Shown: positions 1 to 4,792, counted from the stretch's first letter. The stretch: 5,016 nt of DNA from an uncultured Kiloniellales bacterium (GCA_947259625.1 CAMYMY010000294.1:1-5016), one strand, 5' to 3'. The notes: generated by a model from the sequence alone, not told the origin. A program made the numbers and translations.

Positions 1-225
1 GTCGACGCCATGAAGTCGGGCGCGGTGCAGCTGGTGTTGAACACCACGGAGGGGGCCAAGGCGATCGCCGACAGTTTCAGCCTGCGGCGGGCGGCCCTGA
101 CGGACGGCATCCCGTACTACACGACCGTCGCGGGGGCGCAGGCGGCGGTCCAGGCAATCTCGGCTTTGCGCAGTGGCCAACTTGAAGTCGCCCCGTTGCA
201 GTCCTATTTTAAGGGGTCTTTCTAA
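1..225 (+). CDS. carB: Carbamoyl-phosphate synthase large subunit, C-terminal end (partial)
   Basis: The reading frame is open from the first base and ends at TAA, giving the last 74 residues of a protein whose full length is normally about 1,070-1,100. CarB makes carbamoyl phosphate from bicarbonate, ATP and ammonia delivered by the glutaminase subunit CarA; the product feeds pyrimidine and arginine synthesis. The visible piece is the end of the C-terminal MGS-like allosteric domain. The segment VLNTTEGAKAIADSFSLRRA followed by PYYTTVAGAQAAVQAI matches the E. coli pattern (INTTSG...DS..IRR.AL...YDTT..G). The catalytic ATP-grasp halves lie outside the window. The ATG at position 10 is an internal methionine, not the start. 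greA follows 80 bp downstream on the same strand, an arrangement common in Alphaproteobacteria; no convincing terminator lies between them, so read-through into greA is plausible. Confidence 0.93.
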   Translation, partial: VDAMKSGAVQLVLNTTEGAKAIADSFSLRRAALTDGIPYYTTVAGAQAAVQAISALRSGQLEVAPLQSYFKGSF

Positions 226-305
226 GGAACCACTGGCCGGACGCGCGGCCGCTCATCCAACGGGCGCCTCCGAAAATTCGACCACTAGAGACCGAGTATC
301 CTTGC

Positions 306-782
306 ATGAGCGAAAAATTCCCCATGACGGCCGAGGGCTTGGCCCGGCTGGAAGAAGAACTGAAGCACCTTAAGACCACCGCCCGGCCCGAGGTGATCCG
401 CTTGATCGCGGAGGCCCGCGAGCACGGCGACCTTTCGGAAAACGCCGAATATCATGCCGCCCGCGAACGGCAGAGCTTCATCGAGGGCCGGGTCGGCGAA
501 CTCGAGGACAAGGTCGCCCGGGCCGAAGTCATCGACATCTCCAGCCTGTCGGGCGACACGGTGACCTTCGGCGCCACGGTGACGCTGGTCGACGAGGACA
601 CCGATGAGAAGCTGACCTATCAGCTGGTCGGCGAGTTGGAGGCCGATGTCAAGGCGGGTCGATTGGCGATCACCGCGCCGCTGTCCCGCGCCCTGATCGG
701 CAAGGAGGTCGGCGATTCGGTCGAAGTGAACACGCCCAAGGGCGAAAAAGCCTACGAAATTCTCAAAGTGAACTTCGTCTAG
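306..782 (+). CDS. greA: Transcription elongation factor GreA
   Basis: A 158-residue protein, the standard GreA length. GreA enters the secondary channel of RNA polymerase and stimulates cleavage of backtracked RNA, rescuing stalled complexes. The N-terminal coiled-coil (about residues 8-76) carries the signature EAREHGDLSENAEYHAARER, almost identical to E. coli. D42 and E45 at the coiled-coil tip correspond to the acidic residues that hold the catalytic magnesium. The C-terminal FKBP-like domain runs from about residue 83 and contains the usual ending ISRALIGK-type motif (here LSRALIGKEVGDSVEV). The start at 306 fits the family N-terminus (E. coli has MQAIPMT, here MSEKFPMT). The ribosome-binding site is weak, with only GAG-type purines upstream, which agrees with translation of a carB-greA message. 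The gene converges on the Lrp-type gene, with only 24 bp between the stop codons. Confidence 0.97.
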   Translation: MSEKFPMTAEGLARLEEELKHLKTTARPEVIRLIAEAREHGDLSENAEYHAARERQSFIEGRVGELEDKVARAEVIDISSLSGDTVTFGATVTLVDEDTDEKLTYQLVGELEADVKAGRLAITAPLSRALIGKEVGDSVEVNTPKGEKAYEILKVNFV

Positions 783-808
783 ACAGGGTCCGGCGCGGCG
801 ACCCTGTC
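782..808. terminator. Convergent-gene hairpin between greA and the Lrp-type gene
   Basis: GACAGGGTC (782-790) and GACCCTGTC (800-808) form a perfect 9-bp stem with a 9-nt loop. The stem begins at the last base of the greA stop codon and ends inside the stop codon of the opposing gene, so it fills the whole intergenic space. There is no T-run on either strand, so it is not a canonical intrinsic terminator. Inferred role: a shared bidirectional transcription end or a 3'-end RNA-stabilising hairpin. Confidence 0.6.
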
Positions 809-1307
809 ACGTCAACAGGGGGTCGATCAAGGCCATCTCCGGGTCCAAGGGCACGCCGGGCGCGCGCTTGGACGTACGGATCACCTGCATGGTCAGGACC
901 GTGGCCACGTGTGGCGCCGCGGTCAGCTTGGTGGTGAGTTCGTTCTCGTGCGCCGTGTTGTGCGCGACGATCTTGAGTACGAAGTCGTGCGGCCCGCGCG
1001 CCATATGGCACTCGCGCACTTCCGGCCAATCGGCAGCCATTTCCTCGAAAGCGGTGAGCACCGCCTCCGACTGGTTGTCCAGGCCGACCAGCGCAAAGAA
1101 CATGACCTCGTAGCCGAGCTGCTCGATGTCCAGTTCGGCATGGTAGGACTTGATGAAACCGGCCTCCTCCAAGGCCCGCACCCGGCGCAGACAGGGCGGC
1201 GCCGAGATCCCGGCCCGGCGCGCGAGCTCCACATTGGTCATGCGGCCGTCGTCCTGCAGGTCCTTGAGGATTCGAAGGTCGATCCGATCGAGCTTGACGC
1301 GGCGCAT
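807..1307 (-). CDS. Lrp/AsnC-family transcriptional regulator
   Basis: A 166-residue protein of normal family length. Residues 5-64 form the winged helix-turn-helix: LDRIDLRILKDLQDDGRMTN, then ELARRAGISAPPCLRRVRALEEAGFI, the classic AsnC-type DNA-binding pattern with the recognition helix at about 35-46. Residues 66-144 form the RAM (AsnC_trans_reg) ligand-binding and oligomerisation domain, with the typical ECHMARGPHDFVLKIV strand. These regulators usually bind amino acids and form octamers that wrap DNA. The true effector and targets cannot be told from sequence, and I do not equate it with E. coli Lrp itself. In E. coli, lrp lies next to trxB; here the two are separated by the ELM1-family gene. 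The start is supported by GGAGGG six bases upstream and a promoter-like sequence further up. It is transcribed divergently from the ELM1-family gene, so autoregulation through the shared region is plausible. Confidence 0.95.
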   Translation of the reverse strand: MRRVKLDRIDLRILKDLQDDGRMTNVELARRAGISAPPCLRRVRALEEAGFIKSYHAELDIEQLGYEVMFFALVGLDNQSEAVLTAFEEMAADWPEVRECHMARGPHDFVLKIVAHNTAHENELTTKLTAAPHVATVLTMQVIRTSKRAPGVPLDPEMALIDPLLT

Positions 1308-1313
1308 GAGAAA

Positions 1314-1319
1314 CCCTCC
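1314..1319 (-). promoter_or_regulatory. Ribosome-binding site of the Lrp-type gene
   Basis: On the minus strand, GGAGGG is followed by six bases and then ATG (1307-1305). It is the strongest Shine-Dalgarno sequence in the window and fixes the start codon. Confidence 0.85.
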
Positions 1320-1340
1320 GGGTAAGCTTCCGTCTCGGCA

Positions 1341-1352
1341 GCGGAGCTCCGC
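1341..1352. promoter_or_regulatory. Perfect 12-bp palindrome, candidate operator
   Basis: GCGGAGCTCCGC is exactly self-complementary. It lies just downstream of the predicted -10 box of the Lrp-type gene, at the expected transcription start, where a bound protein would block initiation. Autoregulation by the Lrp-type protein is one possible explanation. Short GC-rich palindromes also arise by chance, and the sequence does not resemble the loose, A/T-centred sites usual for Lrp. Confidence 0.35.
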
Positions 1353-1358
1353 GAAAGG

Positions 1359-1387
1359 ATATTACCCAGTGCTGCGGCAGCCGCCAA
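1359..1387 (-). promoter_or_regulatory. Candidate sigma-70-type promoter for the Lrp-type gene
   Basis: On the minus strand, TTGGCG (1387-1382) and TAATAT (1364-1359) are separated by 17 bases. Each box matches the housekeeping consensus at four of six positions. Transcription would begin near 1352, giving a leader of about 45 nt that includes the GGAGGG site. Predicted from sequence only. Confidence 0.5.
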
Positions 1388-1415
1388 GGGGCCTTCAGTG
1401 GTCCGGCGGCGAATC

Positions 1416-1444
1416 TTGCCTGACAGGGGCGCGGGCGCGATAGT
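1416..1444 (+). promoter_or_regulatory. Candidate promoter for the ELM1-family gene
   Basis: TTGCCT (1416-1421), a 17-bp spacer and GATAGT (1439-1444) each match the sigma-70 consensus at four of six positions. Initiation six to eight bases downstream would fall at about 1450-1452, immediately before the ATG at 1453, implying a leaderless or nearly leaderless message. That fits the absence of a properly spaced Shine-Dalgarno sequence. Confidence 0.4.
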
Positions 1445-1452
1445 CCGGGGAC

Positions 1453-2439
1453 ATGACGGAACCCGCGTCATACACGCAGCCCTGCTGCTGGGTGCTGAGC
1501 GACGGCAAGGCCGGCACCGAAGTGCAGAGCCTTGGCCTCGCCGAAGCCTTGGGGCTCGAGCCGGAGATCAAGCGCATTGAAATTCGGGCCCCCTGGCATT
1601 GGTTGCCGCCAAGCCTCTGGGTTCAACCCTTTCGGGCGCTGGCCTCCGGCGGCGCGCGCCTGGCGCCGCCCTGGCCCGAGGTCCTGATTGCCAGCGGCCG
1701 TCTGACGGCGGCGCCGGCGCTGGCGGTCCGCCGGGCCAGCCGAGGCGCCACCTTCGCGATCCAGATCCAGAACGCGAAGGTCGCCCCGCGGCGCTTCGAC
1801 CTGGTGGTGGCCCCGCGGCACGACCGTTTGAGCGGCGCCAACGTACTGAGCATGCTGGGCGCGTTGCACCGGGTCACGCCGCGGCGCCTGGCCGACGCGG
1901 CCGCCCGGCTCGCGCCGCGGCTGGCCCATCTGCCGCGGCCACGGATCGCCGTCCTGATCGGCGGAACGAGCAAGGCCTACCGCATGACGCCCCGGGGCGC
2001 CCGGCGGCTGGCGGCGCAGCTGGCCTCGCTGGCGCGCGACCAAGGGGCGGGCCTGATGATCACGGTATCCCGGCGCACTGGCGCGGAAAACGCGGCTCTG
2101 CTCCGGGCGGAGCTCGAGGGACTGCGGGCGGCGTTCTGGGACGGGCAGGGGGACAATCCCTACCTCGGCTATCTAGGCCTGGCCGATGCCCTGATCGTGA
2201 CCTCGGATTCGGTCACCATGATCAGCGAGGCGGCGGCCACCGGCAAGCCGGTCCATGTGATCGAGATGGCGGGGGGGTCCGCCAAGTTCCGCCGTTTCCA
2301 CGCGGCCATGCAGGAGGCCGGAATCACCCGGCCCTTCGCCGGCCGGATCGAGGACTGGAGCTATGCGCCGCTCGACGAGACCGCGCGCATCGCAGCCGAG
2401 GTGAAGCGGCGCCTCGAGGGCCGCCTTCGCCGGCCCTGA
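1453..2439 (+). CDS. Mitochondrial fission ELM1-like family protein (DUF1022)
   Basis: A 328-residue protein recognised as the Mito_fiss_Elm1 / DUF1022 family. Family hallmarks visible in order are WVLSDGKAGTEVQSLGLAEAL (13-33), the SGRLTAAPAL segment (81-90), IQIQNAKV and DLVVAPRHD (103-124), IGGTSKAYRM (169-178), DNPYLGYLGLAD (234-245) and TSDSVTMISEAAATGKPVHV (250-269). The last two resemble the donor-binding half of GT-B glycosyltransferases such as MurG, so a sugar-transferase-like fold is a reasonable inference. The plant namesake ELM1 helps recruit dynamin to mitochondria; the bacterial function is not established to my knowledge. No signal peptide or membrane segment is evident, so it is probably cytoplasmic. 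The start is fixed by an in-frame TAG at 1441-1443, four codons upstream. It lies 100 bp before trxB on the same strand and is divergent from the Lrp-type gene. Confidence 0.92.
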   Translation: MTEPASYTQPCCWVLSDGKAGTEVQSLGLAEALGLEPEIKRIEIRAPWHWLPPSLWVQPFRALASGGARLAPPWPEVLIASGRLTAAPALAVRRASRGATFAIQIQNAKVAPRRFDLVVAPRHDRLSGANVLSMLGALHRVTPRRLADAAARLAPRLAHLPRPRIAVLIGGTSKAYRMTPRGARRLAAQLASLARDQGAGLMITVSRRTGAENAALLRAELEGLRAAFWDGQGDNPYLGYLGLADALIVTSDSVTMISEAAATGKPVHVIEMAGGSAKFRRFHAAMQEAGITRPFAGRIEDWSYAPLDETARIAAEVKRRLEGRLRRP

Positions 2440-2455
2440 GCCCCCGCTTCGGCGC

Positions 2456-2467
2456 GGTGGCGCCACC
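2456..2467. promoter_or_regulatory. Perfect 12-bp palindrome upstream of trxB
   Basis: GGTGGCGCCACC is exactly self-complementary and directly abuts the candidate -35 box of trxB. It could be an operator, or an RNA hairpin at the end of the ELM1-family message, although it has no T-run. Its role is inferred from position alone. Confidence 0.3.
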
Positions 2468-2496
2468 TTGCGGGCCGAGGACCGCCGCCTTACATT
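2468..2496 (+). promoter_or_regulatory. Candidate promoter of trxB
   Basis: TTGCGG (2468-2473) is followed by 17 bases and TACATT (2491-2496). The -10 box matches four of six consensus positions but the -35 box only three, so support is modest. The expected start near 2503 gives a leader of about 37 nt containing GGGGA at 2524-2528. Confidence 0.35.
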
Positions 2497-2539
2497 GGGG
2501 TGTGTCCGAGGGGCCGAAAGCCTGGGGAAATCTCCGCTC

Positions 2540-3508
2540 ATGCCGAAGGAACATTACAGCAAGGTCCTGATCCTGGGCTCCGGCCCGGCGGGATACACCG
2601 CGGCGGTCTATGCCGCGCGCGCCAACCTGGAACCCGTGCTGATCCAGGGGTTGCAGCCCGGCGGGCAGATGTCGATCACCACCGACGTCGAGAACTTCCC
2701 CGGCTTCGCAGAGCCGATCCAGGGTCCCTGGCTGATGGAGCAGATGAAGGCCCAGGCCGAGAACGTCGGCACGGCCATGGTCTTCGATACCGTGGTCGAG
2801 GTGGACCTCTCCCGGCGTCCGCTGCGCTGCCTCGGCGATTCGCGCGACGTCTACACCGGCGATACCCTGATTATCGCGACCGGCGCCCAGGCGCGCTGGC
2901 TCGGCCTGGCCAGCGAGACGAAATTTCGCGGCTCTGGCGTCTCGGCCTGCGCCACCTGCGACGGGTTCTTCTTCCGGGGCAAGGAGGTGGCCGTGGTCGG
3001 CGGCGGCAATACGGCGGTCGAGGAGGCGCTGTTCCTGACCAACTTCGCGTCCAAGGTCACCCTGATCCACCGGCGCGACCAGCTGCGCGCCGAAAGCATC
3101 ATGCAGGACCGCCTGTTCCGCAACGAGAAGGTCGAGGTTCTCTGGGACCACGTGGTGGACGAAGTGCTGGGCGGCGAGGAGCCTCTCGGCGTCACCGGGG
3201 TGCGGGCCAGGAACGTGCACAGCGGCGCGGTCCAGGACCTGGCGGTCGACGGCCTGTTCGTCGCCATCGGTCACGACCCGGCGACCCAGCTGTTCAAGGG
3301 GCAGCTGGATGTGGACAAGGAAGGCTACATCCTGACCGCGCCGGATTCGACGGCGACCAAGATTCCGGGAGTTTTCGCCGCCGGGGACGTCAAGGACAAG
3401 GTGTTCCGGCAGGCGGTGACCGCGGCCGGCATGGGCTGTATGGCAGCGCTGGAAGCCGAACGCTTTCTGGCCGAGCAGGAGGCCGCTGACGCCCAGGCCG
3501 CGGAATAG
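2540..3508 (+). CDS. trxB: Thioredoxin reductase (NADPH)
   Basis: A 322-residue protein, close to the 321 of E. coli TrxB. It transfers electrons from NADPH through FAD and a redox disulfide to thioredoxin in the cytoplasm. Visible elements: the FAD-binding GSGPAG (13-18), GGQM and TDVENFPGF (41-55), the redox-active CATC with C137 and C140, the NADPH-binding GGGNTA (154-159), HRRD (177-180) that contacts the NADPH phosphate, and the C-terminal FAD motif GVFAAGDV (277-284) followed by RQAVTAAGMGCMAALEAERF. All catalytic features are intact. The start at 2540 matches the family N-terminus; GGGGA lies 11 bases upstream, somewhat far. The frame stays open back to an ATG at 2468, but that would add 24 unrelated residues and falls within the likely promoter. 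A LysR-family gene follows 105 bp downstream, a neighbour pair seen widely in Alphaproteobacteria. Confidence 0.97.
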   Translation: MPKEHYSKVLILGSGPAGYTAAVYAARANLEPVLIQGLQPGGQMSITTDVENFPGFAEPIQGPWLMEQMKAQAENVGTAMVFDTVVEVDLSRRPLRCLGDSRDVYTGDTLIIATGAQARWLGLASETKFRGSGVSACATCDGFFFRGKEVAVVGGGNTAVEEALFLTNFASKVTLIHRRDQLRAESIMQDRLFRNEKVEVLWDHVVDEVLGGEEPLGVTGVRARNVHSGAVQDLAVDGLFVAIGHDPATQLFKGQLDVDKEGYILTAPDSTATKIPGVFAAGDVKDKVFRQAVTAAGMGCMAALEAERFLAEQEAADAQAAE

Positions 3509-3519
3509 GCGGCAAGCGG

Positions 3520-3542
3520 CGCGCGGTTGCGTCGTCCGCGCG
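3520..3542 (+). terminator. Hairpin after trxB, possible terminator
   Basis: CGCGCGG (3520-3526) and CCGCGCG (3536-3542) form a perfect 7-bp all-GC stem with a 9-nt loop, 11 bases after the trxB stop. No T-run follows directly; TTGTCTTTT comes 16 bases later, at 3558-3566. It could end or protect the trxB message, but it is not canonical. Confidence 0.35.
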
Positions 3543-3582
3543 GGGAGTCGGGGCCTGTTGTCTTTTCGGGTTGGGTGACCTG

Positions 3583-3610
3583 GGTCCCCCAACGACGGGG
3601 GTTTTGGACC
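3583..3610 (+). terminator. Hairpin with T-run just before the LysR-type start
   Basis: CCCCC (3586-3590), loop AACGAC and GGGGG (3597-3601) are followed by TTTT (3602-3605), a compact terminator-like element. An overlapping outer pairing GGTCC (3583-3587) with GGACC (3606-3610) can form instead or in part. The 3' GGGGG arm is also the only purine-rich candidate for a ribosome-binding site of the gene starting at 3614, so the hairpin may both end trxB transcripts and restrict LysR translation. The stem is short, so confidence is moderate. Confidence 0.4.
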
Positions 3611-3613
3611 GGC

Positions 3614-4507
3614 ATGATGGATTGGGACAAGCTGCGTATCTTTCACGCCGTGGCCGAGGCCGGCAGCTTCACCCATGCCGGCGATACGCTGAACCTGAGC
3701 CAGTCCGCGGTCAGCCGGCAGATCTCCGCGCTCGAGGACAGCCTGCGCGTGCCCCTGTTCCACCGCCACGCGCGCGGCCTGATCCTGACCGAGCAGGGCG
3801 AGCTGCTGTATCGCACCGCGCACGAGGTGTTCGGCAAGCTGGCCATGACCGAGGCCCAGCTGACCGAGAGCAAGGACCGGCCCAAGGGGACGCTCAAGAT
3901 CAACACGACGGTCGCCTTCGGCTCGACCTGGCTGGCGCCGCGCATGCGCGAGTTCATGGAGGTCTATCCCGAGATCGAGGTGCATCTCATCCTGTCGGAC
4001 CGCGAGCTGGACCTGTCGATGCGCGAGGCCGATATCGCCGTCCGCCTCGCGCCGCCGCGTCAGGCCGATCTGGTCCAGCGCCACCTGCTGACCGTCCATA
4101 TCCACGTCTATGCCGCGGCCAGCTACATCAAGAAGCACGGCATGCCCAAGACGGCCGCGGAGCTGGACGAGCACAGGATCGTCGTCTACGGCCACGACAC
4201 CCGGCCGCCGGTGCCGGACGTCAACTGGCTGCTCAGGGTCGGGCGCAGCGACAACCATTTGCGCCGGCCGGCCATGACCGTCAACAACGTCTATGCCGTC
4301 ATGCGCGCGGTGGAGAGCGGCGCCGGGGTCGGCGCGCTGCCGGAGTTCATGGTACAGGACCGCAGCGAGCTTGTGAGCATCCTGCCCGAGCTCGAAGGTC
4401 CACAGATCGACGCCTACTTCGTCTACCCGGAGGAGATGCGGACCTCGAAACGGACCGCCGTGTTCCGCGATTTCCTGCTCCGCAAGGTGGCCGAATCCAA
4501 GTTCTGA
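3614..4507 (+). CDS. LysR-family transcriptional regulator
   Basis: A 297-residue protein of usual LTTR length. Residues 4-62 form the winged helix-turn-helix: WDKLRIFHAVAEAGSFTHAG, then DTLNLSQSAVSRQISALEDSLRVPLFHRHARGLILTEQG, which matches the family pattern closely. A linker helix (about 63-90) leads to the periplasmic-binding-protein-like effector domain (about 91-290), starting KGTLKINTTVAFGSTWLAPRM, with the typical GAGVGALPEFM loop near the end. Targets and ligand cannot be read from sequence. LTTRs usually control a divergent neighbour, but here both flanking genes point the same way, so the target may be elsewhere. I chose the start at 3614 (MMDWDKL) because the family begins there; 3617 is equally possible. 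An upstream ATG at 3527 would add 29 residues encoded by hairpin-rich DNA and is unlikely. Position after trxB suggests, but does not show, a link to redox control. Confidence 0.94.
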   Translation: MMDWDKLRIFHAVAEAGSFTHAGDTLNLSQSAVSRQISALEDSLRVPLFHRHARGLILTEQGELLYRTAHEVFGKLAMTEAQLTESKDRPKGTLKINTTVAFGSTWLAPRMREFMEVYPEIEVHLILSDRELDLSMREADIAVRLAPPRQADLVQRHLLTVHIHVYAAASYIKKHGMPKTAAELDEHRIVVYGHDTRPPVPDVNWLLRVGRSDNHLRRPAMTVNNVYAVMRAVESGAGVGALPEFMVQDRSELVSILPELEGPQIDAYFVYPEEMRTSKRTAVFRDFLLRKVAESKF

Positions 4508-4511
4508 CTCC

Positions 4512-4529
4512 ATTGTCCGTAAGGACAAT
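4512..4529. repeat. Perfect inverted repeat just after the LysR-type gene
   Basis: ATTGTCC (4512-4518) and GGACAAT (4523-4529) flank GTAA. As RNA this is a 7-bp stem capped by a GUAA (GNRA-class) tetraloop, starting four bases after the stop codon. A-rich rather than T-rich sequence follows (A6 at 4533-4538), so it is not a + strand intrinsic terminator. It may be a 3'-end stabilising hairpin or a protein-binding site. Confidence 0.5.
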
Positions 4530-4561
4530 CTGAAAAAAGCCGGGGTTCGTGGTACTTTCGA

Positions 4562-4582
4562 GCCATGCGGTTCGCGCATGGC
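4562..4582. repeat. Perfect 8-bp inverted repeat upstream of the candidate small RNA
   Basis: GCCATGCG (4562-4569) and CGCATGGC (4575-4582) surround a 5-nt loop GTTCG. It lies about 20 bases upstream of the predicted -35 box at 4601. This suits an upstream operator or activator site, or a distal hairpin of the LysR-type transcript. Confidence 0.45.
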
Positions 4583-4600
4583 ACCTTTACCGTTTTGGGG

Positions 4601-4630
4601 TTGGCAAAGGAGAAGGGATTAACTATTTAT
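4601..4630 (+). promoter_or_regulatory. Candidate promoter of the orphan small RNA
   Basis: TTGGCA (4601-4606; five of six consensus positions) is followed by 17 bases and TATTTA (4624-4629), inside an A/T-rich patch that stands out from the GC-rich surroundings. TATATT (4628-4633) is a closer -10 match (five of six) but would need a 21-bp spacer. Transcription is expected to start at about 4634-4640. Confidence 0.5.
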
Positions 4631-4639
4631 ATTGGGTCG

Positions 4640-4656
4640 ATGCTGCATTGCAGCAT
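4640..4656. promoter_or_regulatory. PhaR-type operator candidate (CTGC-N3-GCAG)
   Basis: ATGCTGC-ATT-GCAGCAT is a perfect inverted repeat containing CTGCATTGCAG. This fits the CTGC-N3-GCAG motif reported for PhaR, the repressor of phasin and polyhydroxyalkanoate genes in Paracoccus and Rhodobacter. It overlaps the predicted transcription start, the expected place for a repressor. It may instead act only as the first RNA hairpin. No phasin, phaR or phaC gene is visible in the window. Confidence 0.45.
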
Positions 4657-4763
4657 GAACCAGTTCTGCCGGCGTGTGCCGCCGGCTCCGGGATCCGGGC
4701 GCAAGGCCCGGATGGGGTCTTCGGACCCTACGTCTCCCAGACGTGAAGCCTCCCTGTTCAACT

Positions 4764-4792
4764 TGCCGGGCCTCTGGCCCGGCATTTTTTTT
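4764..4792 (+). terminator. Strong intrinsic terminator
   Basis: TGCCGGGCC (4764-4772), loop TCT and GGCCCGGCA (4776-4784) form a perfect 9-bp GC-rich stem followed at once by eight T (4785-4792). This is the clearest terminator in the window. It lies 257 bases after the LysR-type stop codon, too far to be a simple end for that gene, which supports a separate transcript upstream of it. Confidence 0.92.

Larger units (their letters stand above)
4637..4792 (+). ncRNA. Candidate structured small RNA with tandem hairpins (unnamed)
   Basis: Between a promoter-like element and a strong terminator lie successive perfect hairpins: 4640-4656 (7 bp, loop ATT), 4668-4686 (7 bp, loop TGTGC), 4693-4713 (8 bp, loop GCAAG), 4714-4729 (5 bp plus a G-U pair, UUCG tetraloop closed by C-G), 4730-4744 (6 bp, loop CCC) and the terminator. 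The third to fifth abut with no linker. The only long unpaired stretch, 4745-4763, carries CCTCCC, complementary to Shine-Dalgarno sequences, so a trans-acting regulatory RNA is a reasonable inference. Small open frames cross this region, but they lack a well-placed ribosome-binding site, and the one starting at 4640 runs through the terminator. It does not match my knowledge of tRNA, tmRNA, SRP RNA or RNase P RNA, and the chain of short hairpins is unlike the single long bulged rod of 6S RNA. The 5' end is uncertain by several bases. Confidence 0.6.

Noticed and set aside
226..305. Terminator between carB and greA (GGCCG...CGGCC near 236-251)
   Set aside because: The stem is only five base pairs with no T-run, so it gives no real support for termination.
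2468..2539. An upstream ATG extending trxB by 24 residues
   Set aside because: TrxB proteins start just before the GSGPAG motif as in the 2540 start, and the extension overlaps the likely promoter.
3527..3613. An upstream ATG extending the LysR-family protein by 29 residues
   Set aside because: The extra residues are not LTTR-like and are encoded by hairpin-forming intergenic DNA; the conserved N-terminus begins at MMDWDKL.
2324..4579. A 751-codon open frame on the minus strand
   Set aside because: It lies antisense to trxB and the LysR-type gene, both clearly real by motif. Long antisense frames are expected in GC-rich coding DNA, and its residues (rich in H, R, G, L, A, P, Q) show no recognisable domain.
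4684..4750. A tRNA gene, because of the cloverleaf-like fold
   Set aside because: There is no 7-bp acceptor stem, no T-arm GTTCRANNC consensus at the right place and no anticodon loop of seven bases.
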